NCBI RefSeq assembly: GCF_009766105.1
Contig: NZ_LMUH01000007.1
Location: forward strand, 1 to 56,726
Source: Granulicella sp. S156
GTDB lineage: Bacteria > Acidobacteriota > Terriglobia > Terriglobales > Acidobacteriaceae
Reading direction: 5' to 3'
DNA: 56,726 nucleotides
This document shows positions 1 through 7,197 of this stretch, in pieces. The notes beneath the pieces were generated by a model. It was not told the origin of the DNA. It ran no database searches and worked only from the letters and a program-made list of their open reading frames with translations. Numbering within the stretch: the stretch's first letter is position 1; each line of letters starts with the position of its first letter. Made by a program: the position numbers and the translations under genes.

Positions 1-76
1 ACTCGCCACATTTCAACTGCATCAGCTTCTACAAAACTTGCAAAGTCTATATGTGGATACCGCCTAGCTTTTCTTG

Positions 77-178
77 TTGTCATTCCCGTAGGGAATCTGC
101 TGTTGCTCTTGCTCTTGCTCTTGCTTTTCTAGTTGTCATTCCGAGGCGCAGCCGAGGAACCTGCTTCCTCCCGCTTTT
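77..178. repeat. Interspersed repeat, family A
   Basis: The unit GTCATTCCCGNAGGGAATCTGC is followed by runs of CTTTTGC or CTGTTGC and often by a second unit, GTCATTCCGAG-CGCAGCGAGC, then AACCTGCTTCCTCCCG. Further copies lie near 9465-9560, 17297-17335, 22093-22205, 25748-25800, 38777-38880 and 41139-41300, with a variant (CAGGCCGGGGTCC...CTCTGGGGTGG) at 17227-17290, 18860-18935 and 54995-55065. All copies are intergenic. Confidence 0.8.
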
Positions 179-248
179 CCCCCTATAGCGGCAACAATGC
201 CAGGCCAAACAAAGGGTCTCAACACAAAGCTTTTGAAAACACACCAAC

Positions 249-417
249 CCGTACCGCAACCCACTGGGACTTTCCCCACCGGGGCTCCATCGCAAACCAG
301 GAGCTCTAACTCGCCGTACCAGGCCCAGCGAGACGGGCACATCAGGTTGTGAACTACTCGAGAACTACTATGCCACATGCGGGATAGCAGTCCAAGCAAA
401 TACCAGTTAGAAATCTC
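249..417. repeat. Left 169 bp direct repeat flanking the phage-like block
   Basis: The stretch from CCGTACCGCAACCCACTGG to CCAGTTAGAAATCTC recurs in the same orientation and at the same length at 18637-18805. There are scattered substitutions and compensating small indels; I judge identity by eye at a little over 80 percent. The two copies bracket all phage-type genes (732-18517). They may be element ends, recombination sites or a solo mobile repeat; neither copy contains a convincing coding frame. Confidence 0.75.
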
Positions 418-731
418 TACGAAGGCATTCCTGAGCTTCAGCTCTAAATAGACCGTTCGTACCCGGTATCTATCCTGCGACAGGCTTTGCTTTGAAGGGT
501 ACGGCCTTCAGGCCGTACGTCAGGGCTCAATAAAAGCGGCTTCAGCCGCGGAGGGAACGATGCTTGTCTCGGCGAAAACCTTGCCACTGAAGCATCTACA
601 GCCAGTGGATCAAAGGTCTACCCGCTTTCCATTGCGGATGCCCACTTGGCATTGCCCGCTCAGTGGCTAAAGTCACGGCATAGAGCGATCTTTATCGAAG
701 GTTACATCGCTCAAGACAGGGGATCATCCGT

Positions 732-1127
732 TCATTTCGCAAATATCCCATAGCCAATCAAGATCAGGAGGGCCACTAAAATCAATACCCCATAAGCTAC
801 ACGCAGCCTTCTGAACGTTCCGATGAATGTTTGATTCTTTGTGCCCCGGGATTGCATCTTATCCAGAACCGCCCCGAGCCGCTTCCAGTCCGCCTCGTAA
901 AATCCGCGAGTTGCCGTATTCTCTGCAAAATGTCGTAACTCAAAATCGTAGAAGCGGCGAATCGTCTCGACATCCATCTCTCGAATCATGTCCGGCACGT
1001 CGTGAAGACGATCGGCTTCCGCGGCACATTCCTCTACTCTTCCGTTCCATCCCCATACACGGATACGAAGCAAGCCAACCTGAAGCAAGTCAAGTAAGAT
1101 CGATCTGAGTTCCTCTTTATCTGACAT
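732..1127 (-). CDS. Small C-terminally anchored membrane protein, candidate immunity protein
   Basis: I do not recognise a family. The protein is 131 residues. It has a soluble helical, acidic N-terminal region and one hydrophobic segment near the C terminus (about residues 112-129, VLILVALLILIGYG), so it is probably a tail-anchored inner-membrane protein facing the cytoplasm. I chose the ATG at 1127 over the upstream in-frame TTG. It starts only 8 nt after the stop of the pentapeptide-repeat gene, so it should be the last gene of that operon, two genes downstream of the ParB-like fusion protein. That position fits an accessory immunity or lysis-control role, but this is inference. Confidence 0.65.
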   Translation of the reverse strand: MSDKEELRSILLDLLQVGLLRIRVWGWNGRVEECAAEADRLHDVPDMIREMDVETIRRFYDFELRHFAENTATRGFYEADWKRLGAVLDKMQSRGTKNQTFIGTFRRLRVAYGVLILVALLILIGYGIFAK

Positions 1128-1135
1128 TAGCAATC

Positions 1136-1681
1136 TCAGCAGGCATCATGCGCTTTTCCATCCCCAATCAAAATCGCGCCATGCTCCAGCGGGCTAAATC
1201 CCTCCGGCCAAACCGTATGCTTATCAAATTTAGCGCCAGCGAAATGTGCGCTGTCTAGGTTTTCCGCCAGCATAATGGCTCCCCGCAAATCGCAATCTTC
1301 AAAATGGGTGTCTTTTACTGCTGCCCCACTGAAGTCGGCTCCCGACAAATCGGCGTGATCGAAGTTGGCATAATAAAGCAGGCAATGAAACGTTGACTTC
1401 CGTAACTTTGCTCGTTGCAGATCCGCCATAACCAATGATGCATTACTAAAATCGCACCCTATCGCATCAGCATCCATTAGGTAGGCATTGCGAAGATCGG
1501 TTGCAACAAAGGATGCACCATTCAAAAACGCATTCCGGAGATCGACACGATGTAAATTCATACCATCGAAATGAAAACCTTCCAGCGTGGTCGCATCCAC
1601 ATTGACTTCTAAAGCATTATTCTCGTTTGGAACATAGTAGGAGATTTTCACATTACACCTTATGCTTTGGCATTCATTCAA
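1136..1681 (-). CDS. Pentapeptide-repeat protein, candidate immunity protein
   Basis: This 181-residue protein has a right-handed quadrilateral beta-helix signature: about 20 degenerate A(D/N)LXX pentapeptides between residues about 33 and 150, for example VDLRN AFLNG ASFVA TDLRN and ANFDH ADLSG ADFSG. There is no signal peptide. It lies 47 bp downstream of the ParB-like fusion gene, on the same strand, and is followed at once by a small membrane protein. Pentapeptide proteins often act by binding or mimicking DNA-protein targets (Qnr/MfpA on gyrase), and some serve as immunity proteins in polymorphic toxin loci. That role here rests on gene order only. Confidence 0.8.
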   Translation of the reverse strand: MNECQSIRCNVKISYYVPNENNALEVNVDATTLEGFHFDGMNLHRVDLRNAFLNGASFVATDLRNAYLMDADAIGCDFSNASLVMADLQRAKLRKSTFHCLLYYANFDHADLSGADFSGAAVKDTHFEDCDLRGAIMLAENLDSAHFAGAKFDKHTVWPEGFSPLEHGAILIGDGKAHDAC

Positions 1682-1728
1682 CGGTTAGCTCCTGTGGTTA
1701 GATCCGTGACATGCTGAAAGCCGGCCCA

Positions 1729-3114
1729 TTACCAATCTTCAGGGTCAACATAGATCTCCTTAAACGGCTTTGTCGGAATTCCCTTCGAGGACGACCAACG
1801 CTGCTCGCGCGGCGGCTTACCCTCCATCTCGCCAGCCGCAACCCGATGACTCCCATCAACAAGCAAATCTTGATCTACATGGACTGCGGGGGCCTCCTCT
1901 CCTGCGCGTAGTTTATCAATATACTGATTGACTCTAGGGGCCGAAATACTTTTCTGAGAGGTCAGGTACCGTAAGTCTGAATTTCGTAACGCATTCTGTA
2001 TCTGCTCCGACGTATAGTTGGCCTTAAGCAAATCAGGGGGCGCTGGAGAGAGGGACACAGGAGCACCACCAGAGATGCTTGAGACATTGTCTGGAGGTAG
2101 GCCAACACCTAAATTTCTGGCAGACGTATATTGCCTAACCGGCTCAAAACCACTGTTCCCCACCTTCGCTGGCCCACTCACCTCCAGTGGCTTAAGGATG
2201 ACACCGCGAGCCGCACCAAGCGGCCTAGAAACCGCGTCGCCAATTGCATTCAGCGGCCCGTCCCAACCAGCCGCCTTGAGCCTTTCCGCTGCAGCCGGAG
2301 CGGCCTGCAATGCCATACCCGTCAACGTCCCCATCGCTTTAGGGCTGCTCCACACCTTACCTACGTTCTGCCAGTAGGAGTTCCCTGGATCGCCCATGCC
2401 GTTCTGCGAGGCATACTCGATCCCTTTCTCGAGACCTGCGCCAAGAACAGGAATAGCCCTGAAGGCATGGACACCTGCTCCGGCATAATTCGGTCCGTAT
2501 TGCGGGGTCTGATACCCATAAGGAGTGATCCCCAAATCGTTGAAGGCTTGCCCAGTCTCCATTAAACTGTTCTTCGCCGTCCCAGCCAGACCCCTAAGTT
2601 CGGGAACCCCGAGCATTGGGTTATCGATCGTCGCCCGTTTCAAGGCAGTCTGAAACGGATGCTGATCCGCCGCGGCCTGCTGCTGCATCTCGGACATGGC
2701 CTGAATAGGATGAGCGACCTGATGCGCGATCGACGCGACTCCCAGGTTATCGGCCAACGCATGAGCATATCCCCTGACACCGCCCTGCCCAGCACCATGC
2801 ACTTGTGGATTTTGCAAGGGTGCTACCTGCGGCTGTGGCTGCTGTGCACCCGAAGCTGCAGCACCACCAGGAACAGATGGCCTCATCGCAGGCGGGAGCG
2901 GCAAAAGTGGATACACCTGCGCATCCGCTCTAAATCCATCACCATGCAATAAATTGATAGACCGCTGTTCCAGCTGATTGCCCGCTTGCCCTAATAAGGA
3001 ACTCAGCGGATGCAGGTTCTGGGCCTTCTGCGTATACATGTCCCAAAAGGACGGCTGTTGCGGCGGCGCACTCGCCCCATTCGTACCGGCCGGATTGAAT
3101 CCATAACCACCCAT
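1729..3114 (-). CDS. Phage-element fusion protein: shared N-terminal module plus ParB-like C-terminal domain
   Basis: The protein is 461 residues and starts at an ATG behind a strong AGGAGG. Residues 1-70 (MGGYGFNPAGTN..., then FWDMYTQKA, QAGNQLEQRS, LHGDGFRADAQ) match the N terminus of the GH104 protein at 6256-7164. A Pro/Gln/Gly-rich linker and a long Ala/Gly-rich middle follow. The last about 70 residues resemble a ParB/Srx-like domain: ISAPRVNQYIDKLRAG, then a VDGSHRVAAGEMEG motif like the VDGxHR signature of ParB-type nucleases and CTPases. Possible roles are a virion-associated protein carrying an effector domain or a toxin of a polymorphic system. The downstream pentapeptide and membrane genes are candidate immunity factors. 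The toxin role is inferred; the shared module is seen directly. Confidence 0.75.
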   Translation of the reverse strand: MGGYGFNPAGTNGASAPPQQPSFWDMYTQKAQNLHPLSSLLGQAGNQLEQRSINLLHGDGFRADAQVYPLLPLPPAMRPSVPGGAAASGAQQPQPQVAPLQNPQVHGAGQGGVRGYAHALADNLGVASIAHQVAHPIQAMSEMQQQAAADQHPFQTALKRATIDNPMLGVPELRGLAGTAKNSLMETGQAFNDLGITPYGYQTPQYGPNYAGAGVHAFRAIPVLGAGLEKGIEYASQNGMGDPGNSYWQNVGKVWSSPKAMGTLTGMALQAAPAAAERLKAAGWDGPLNAIGDAVSRPLGAARGVILKPLEVSGPAKVGNSGFEPVRQYTSARNLGVGLPPDNVSSISGGAPVSLSPAPPDLLKANYTSEQIQNALRNSDLRYLTSQKSISAPRVNQYIDKLRAGEEAPAVHVDQDLLVDGSHRVAAGEMEGKPPREQRWSSSKGIPTKPFKEIYVDPEDW

Positions 3115-3211
3115 CGTCGCCTCCTGCTCTTTGCAATTGAACCGGCATCTCTTACTTCTGCCACCGCGACCACCCTAAGGGTTAGTCAGCTCCCAGTCCT
3201 CGGTTTACTAT

Positions 3212-3253
3212 TTTTCTGTTTCCTGTTTCCTGTTTCCTGTTTGCTGTTTCCTA
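3212..3253. repeat. Heptanucleotide tandem tract
   Basis: Three perfect TTTCCTG units are flanked by degenerate ones (TTTCTG, TTTGCTG, TTTCCTA). The tract lies between the scaffold-like gene and the start of the ParB-like fusion gene, about 100 bp upstream of its ATG. Read on the minus strand it gives repeated AGGAAACAG. Tracts of this type can change length by slippage. Confidence 0.75.
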
Positions 3254-3260
3254 TTTCGCC

Positions 3261-4502
3261 CTACCACCGCACCTGCTCCGCTCTCCCTTTCACATACGCC
3301 TTGCCATCGAGCACATCGCGCCGCGACGTCCGCGTCCAATCGATAGCATTGGAATCCGGCTGCCTACCCGGCTGCGCCGCGCGCCCTGTACCTATATCCA
3401 CAGGAGCTTTAGCCACCGGCCTCGTCGCCCCATAGAACTCGCGATGCACCTTCTTCACAATCTCCGGCAGCCGCTTACTAACCTCAGCCTTGTAGTTCGT
3501 AAGGATTTTGTTGCGATCCCCTTCGGCCAGCAAACGGTCACGCTTCTGAAGAAAGGCAGCATCCCCACGCAGAGCCGCATCGAGCTCAGAAGTAATCACG
3601 CCCTTGAGGCGAAACTTCGCCTCGGACGAAAGCTTGCTCCCCGAAAGTTGATCGATGATCTTATCCGCCTGCGCTCCACCATCCACTTCGATCTCTTTCA
3701 CAATGCCGCGCTGAAACTCCGCCGTCTTCCCTGCCTCAAACTGCTGGCGGTCAGCTTCCAACCGTCTACGCTCCGGCTCGACTCTCCGCTGTGGCGCGTT
3801 GTGCAGCGTCTGGACCAACGGGTTGTACCAGTTCGCCAGATGTTGCGCGAGCCCCGCAGTCGTCTCATGCCCCGCCAGCACCTGATGAATCGCCTCCATC
3901 AGGCCACCTGGCATGTTCCCCGCAATCATCACGCCAGCAATATGCTCGAAGTGCTCAGGACTCGTCTCCGCCAGCTTTGCAATCGCAGACGGCACCAGCT
4001 TCGCGAAGCCCTCAGGAGCCACGCTCGCAAAATGTTCCAGCACCTTTGCATCGCCCGCGACTAACTGCTGGTCGAGATTCTGAAAGTACTGCCGCTCCTG
4101 CTCGATCTGTTGAATCCCATCGTCACCGCCGAGCCGCTCCTTGAACTCCCGCAGCGCCCGCGCCTCATTCAGCCCGCCAGGAAACTCCTTCTTCAAAGCC
4201 AGGTCCGCGAACCAAACATTCTTCAACCGGCTAGCCAACTTCGGATCGGTCAACCGCAGATCATTGAGCGCCGAACGCAACGCCGGAGGAATCTGCCGCC
4301 CATCACCTGCTACATCGACGTCTGCATCCACAGCGGCTTTATCGCCAGGATCGGAAGTATCGTCGCGCCCCTCTTCATTCGAAGCAACCTCCGGCGCCAC
4401 ATCTTCTGTGCCAGCCACCGTCGCATCATCATGGCTAACATCTGCCCCAACGTCCACCCCATCTACATCAACCGGCTCTACTACCGTTTCATTCATTGCC
4501 AT
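3261..4502 (-). CDS. Phage scaffold-like protein
   Basis: The protein is 413 residues. The first about 70 are very acidic and low in complexity (Asp/Glu/Val-rich); the rest is mainly charged helix with a likely coiled coil (EPERRRLEADRQQFEAG, about residues 240-257) and a basic C-terminal tail. There is no membrane segment. Composition, length and place downstream of the portal fit a capsid scaffolding protein, which guides coat assembly and is later lost. In P22-like phages the coat gene follows directly; here the ParB-like fusion gene does. The start ATG abuts the TAG of the preceding gene, indicating translational coupling. No specific family motif was identified, so the call rests on position and composition. 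Confidence 0.55.
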   Translation of the reverse strand: MAMNETVVEPVDVDGVDVGADVSHDDATVAGTEDVAPEVASNEEGRDDTSDPGDKAAVDADVDVAGDGRQIPPALRSALNDLRLTDPKLASRLKNVWFADLALKKEFPGGLNEARALREFKERLGGDDGIQQIEQERQYFQNLDQQLVAGDAKVLEHFASVAPEGFAKLVPSAIAKLAETSPEHFEHIAGVMIAGNMPGGLMEAIHQVLAGHETTAGLAQHLANWYNPLVQTLHNAPQRRVEPERRRLEADRQQFEAGKTAEFQRGIVKEIEVDGGAQADKIIDQLSGSKLSSEAKFRLKGVITSELDAALRGDAAFLQKRDRLLAEGDRNKILTNYKAEVSKRLPEIVKKVHREFYGATRPVAKAPVDIGTGRAAQPGRQPDSNAIDWTRTSRRDVLDGKAYVKGRAEQVRW

Positions 4503-4820
4503 CTAGCTCTTCTCCCCGGCAACCTCAATCACTGTCGCCAGCGTGAGAACGCCAATCACCTGCTTGTTGAGATCCAGTGCGAGTAACTCATTCACCGGAA
4601 CCTTCTCATCAGCGAACAAGGCCTTGCCACCAATCGACAGCCCCACCGGCAACGCAGCTCCATTCGCAGCCTCGCTACTATCCACAACAATCCCCGCCGA
4701 GCGCAGCACAGCAAGATCTGCAGGAGCAATCTGCACATAAGCCAGCGAAGAACCCGTCCTTTGAAGAAAGGACTCCACGATCGCCAGCGTAAGCGCTCCA
4801 TGTACTGTGTTTTCGACCAT
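4503..4820 (-). CDS. Small phage-element protein upstream of the scaffold-like gene
   Basis: This 105-residue protein is of unknown function. I chose the ATG at 4820 because TAGGAGAGTT sits directly in front of it; the longer frame upstream has no such site. It is rich in Ala, Val and Leu with predicted beta character (LAYVQIAPADLAVL, VIGVLTLATVIEV) and has no clear membrane helix. The stop codon touches the start of the scaffold-like gene. A small head-decoration or capsid-accessory protein is possible from its place between portal and scaffold, but nothing in the sequence proves it. Confidence 0.65.
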   Translation of the reverse strand: MVENTVHGALTLAIVESFLQRTGSSLAYVQIAPADLAVLRSAGIVVDSSEAANGAALPVGLSIGGKALFADEKVPVNELLALDLNKQVIGVLTLATVIEVAGEKS

Positions 4821-5278
4821 AACTCTCCTAGGCCACCACCTTAAAAGCTGTGACAAGTGACATATTTTCTGTAGTTTTGTCATTCTTAGGACTTACGCAA
4901 GAACCTCGAAGCAACAAGGAGGCAGCCCTGAAGGGGCGGCATATCCCAGCCTGGGGCGCAAGCCCCAGGTGTGCCGTCCCATAACGAATCAAGGGCTGAA
5001 AGCCCGGTATATCTCGCCGGTGCAGGCTAGATATACCGGGTTTTCAGCCTTTGATCCATCGTTAGTTTTCTTACCTGGGACTTAAACGCAAAGCGCGCCA
5101 CGGACATTGGCATCGTGCTCTGCATCAGGTGCTTGCTGCGTCGAACACACCATCTAACGCTATCTCTGGCATTCCAACGTCAAGAAATAAGAAGGGAGAA
5201 TCCAGAGACCTTCAGGCCCAGAGATTCACCCCCTCCACGAAACACAATGCCAGCAGCATAAAATGTCTTAGGGCTAAA
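4821..5278. repeat. Intergenic stretch with repeat family C (4923-5056)
   Basis: No gene is seen. Family C consists of a first block AAGGGGCGGCATATCCCAGC plus CTGGGGCGCAAGCCCCAGGT, and a second block AAGGGCTGAAAGCCCG-TATATCTCG with an inverted partner (CGAGATATACCGGG-TTTCAGCC) that can form a long hairpin. Other copies are at about 29170-29325, 30445-30595, 47215-47400, 47530-47660, 52908-53000, 53135-53190 and 55240-55295. Confidence 0.75.
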
Positions 5279-6259
5279 TCACCTTCTTTGCCTTCGTAAC
5301 AGACGATATCTACCCCCTGCAAAGTGGAAAATCTCGTCTCGCATGGTTGTCTCAATATAACTAGTGGTTATTCGCGGATAACCTGAAGCGTCAGGCTCTC
5401 CAATCTGGAACCAATCTGCTGTAACTTCTAAGATCACTTCAGGCTTGCGCTCCCCTCCGTGATTATCTACCAGCCAGAATGTAGTCCCATGCGCTCCTTC
5501 AAGTGGAACCTGTCCAACCAGCAAATAAAGCTTATCGTCCGAGTTGGCCCTCGATACGCGATTGCCAATGAACCATTCCTTGGGAACCGGCTTTGCAGGA
5601 TGAACGGCCTCTTCCAAATTTTGCCGGATAAATTCTTCTTTCGATAAAAGAGTGAGAATTGCCAATGGAACAGGAACCGGATTGTGTGTTTTAACAAACT
5701 CGATCGCAAAGATCTTCTGTTCTTTGGGATAACGCGCGAGCGTGCCCTGATGGAACAACACGTACTTCCCCGCAACAAAGTGGAAGATCGTCTGCGTCAC
5801 CACAGTCTGCTTCTGTTCAACAGTGGTCAGCACCGGATAACCAGAGGCATCAAAATCTCCGATCTCCAGCATATCTGTAGTGCCTTTGAAGATCTCTGCA
5901 GGCTTACCGTCTCCGCCATCGTTCTGCACCAGCCAGAACTTAATCTCAGTTGCATCGTCGACGATCGCACTACCGATGATCAAATAAAGTTTATCTTCGG
6001 AATTGCCTCTCGATACGAGACTGGCTGAGTACGAAGCTCTCACATTGTGGTACTTGATAGAACCACGAACATCTTCGTCTTCCTTCGCTAAAAGACTAAG
6101 AACCGAAGGAGGAATAGGCACCTTGTGAGTCACTTTCTCCTCGGTGTCGAACAACTTTTGTTCAGGCTGTGCCACCGGTTGGGACTGACAGAATAGAGCG
6201 CCCCCTGATAGGGCCACAATAACGGCAAGAACTCCCAGAACTCTGCAATATGTCCTCAT
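5279..6259 (-). CDS. Exported two-domain protein, candidate periplasmic immunity to the lysozyme fusion
   Basis: The protein is 326 residues from an ATG that overlaps the stop of the GH104 gene by 4 bp (ATGA), behind a CGGAG site; a GTG 6 bp upstream is less likely. A Sec signal peptide is clear (about residues 1-27, VLAVIVALSGGALFCQSQ). The mature part holds two homologous domains of about 130 residues, each with VSR-NS-DKLYL, a FWLV-N-GG--KP core, a GDFDASGYP or GEPDASGYP motif, and IFHF-GG or IFHFVAG. I do not recognise a family. Tight coupling to a muramidase gene together with export to the periplasm, where peptidoglycan lies, makes a lysozyme-inhibitor role plausible. Inference only. 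Confidence 0.75.
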   Translation of the reverse strand: MRTYCRVLGVLAVIVALSGGALFCQSQPVAQPEQKLFDTEEKVTHKVPIPPSVLSLLAKEDEDVRGSIKYHNVRASYSASLVSRGNSEDKLYLIIGSAIVDDATEIKFWLVQNDGGDGKPAEIFKGTTDMLEIGDFDASGYPVLTTVEQKQTVVTQTIFHFVAGKYVLFHQGTLARYPKEQKIFAIEFVKTHNPVPVPLAILTLLSKEEFIRQNLEEAVHPAKPVPKEWFIGNRVSRANSDDKLYLLVGQVPLEGAHGTTFWLVDNHGGERKPEVILEVTADWFQIGEPDASGYPRITTSYIETTMRDEIFHFAGGRYRLLRRQRR

Positions 6260-7164
6260 TTGCACTCCGGAGCAGATTGTATCGCACGGTCAAACGCAGC
6301 TTTTGTTTCGTCTGGATCTTTTCCACCCTGATGATGGTAGTCGCCTGGGAGACTTGCCCATGTCTTCCTCCCATTGGCAAATACGGCTCCCCAATCTCCT
6401 CGCATTGCAGGATTCACCATATTTAGTTCCCCCAGCATCTTGTTCATTGCTGCGTCCTGGCCCGCTGGAGAGAAATCGGTAAAGTGGTGCCTGGGATCGT
6501 CAGCCGTTACATCCAGAATCTGGTATCGGCCAAAGGCCGTTGTGGGTGGAATCACCTTGCCATCTCTGCGGTTTAGCTTAACCGCAACACCTGGGTGACC
6601 GGTGAGGGATGCAGGGTCAGCTATCCTCGCATCATTGGACTTCATATTGACTGCTATGCCGTTCAGATTCCGAGGGTTCGCGACAACCCTCCCATTAGCT
6701 GCGAAGCTGCCATAGCCGCCATTAGGCAAGAGATCCATACCCTCGTCGTGCGCGACCATCCCCCGCAAACCTGCCAGCACACAGGCTCTGCTATAAGGAC
6801 TCATCTGCCCCGGAGTCTGGCTGTGCCCCTGATCATTGGGCACCGGGTTTTGCACCAACCCACCTCCCGCCGTTATACCTCCACGAACCGGCGGAGGCGG
6901 CGGGGGCCGTGCAGCAAGCGCCTGCGGCGGAGGCGGCGGTGGATAGGCCTGGGCATCCGTTCTAAACCCATCACCGTGCAGCATATTAAGAGAGCGCTGC
7001 TCAAGGTTATTGCCGGCCTGCTGAAGGGTACTACCCAGCGGACGCAAACTATAGGCCTTTTGTGTCCACGTATCCCATAAGGAGGGCTTTGTGGCAGGCG
7101 CACCTTGCTGCGGCGTTGCTCCTGCCGGGTTCGTCCCTGTTGGATCGAAACTAGTACCACCCAT
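6256..7164 (-). CDS. Lysozyme-like (GH104, lambda R type) domain fused to the shared N-terminal module
   Basis: The protein is 302 residues. The second of two adjacent ATGs is preferred: AGGAGG spacing is better and both fusion proteins then begin MGG. Residues about 1-75 match the ParB-like fusion (WTQKA, QAGNNLEQRS, LHGDGFRTDAQ), followed by a polyproline linker. From about residue 125 the protein resembles lambda endolysin-type lytic transglycosylases: a VAHDEGMD motif carrying the probable catalytic Glu, GRYQILD, DFSPAGQDAAM, then KTWASLPGDYHHQGG near the C terminus. It should cleave the glycan strand of peptidoglycan. It may act as a virion-associated muramidase or as an effector. The exported gene downstream overlaps it by 4 bp. 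No signal peptide is present. Confidence 0.82.
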   Translation of the reverse strand: MGGTSFDPTGTNPAGATPQQGAPATKPSLWDTWTQKAYSLRPLGSTLQQAGNNLEQRSLNMLHGDGFRTDAQAYPPPPPPQALAARPPPPPPVRGGITAGGGLVQNPVPNDQGHSQTPGQMSPYSRACVLAGLRGMVAHDEGMDLLPNGGYGSFAANGRVVANPRNLNGIAVNMKSNDARIADPASLTGHPGVAVKLNRRDGKVIPPTTAFGRYQILDVTADDPRHHFTDFSPAGQDAAMNKMLGELNMVNPAMRGDWGAVFANGRKTWASLPGDYHHQGGKDPDETKAAFDRAIQSAPECK

Positions 7165-7197
7165 CATTTCCTCCTTGTGCCACTGTAATGATTCGCC

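Larger units (their letters stand above)
1..731. other. Non-coding left flank with repeats
   Basis: I see no convincing gene here. A family A repeat (GTCATTCCCG-AGGGAATCTGC followed by a pyrimidine-rich CTTTTGC run and a second GTCATTCCGAGGCGCAGC unit) occupies about 77-178. The left copy of a 169 bp direct repeat lies at 249-417. From 418 to 731 the only structure I see is a short palindromic GTACGGCCTTCAGGCCGTAC at about 499-518. The minus-strand phage-like gene block begins (as its 3' end) at 732. Confidence 0.6.

Noticed and set aside
249..417. Direct repeat considered as a protein-coding remnant
   Set aside because: The minus-strand frame keeps a stretch such as VPVSLGLVRRVRAP in both copies, but frames break at different places and no family is recognisable.
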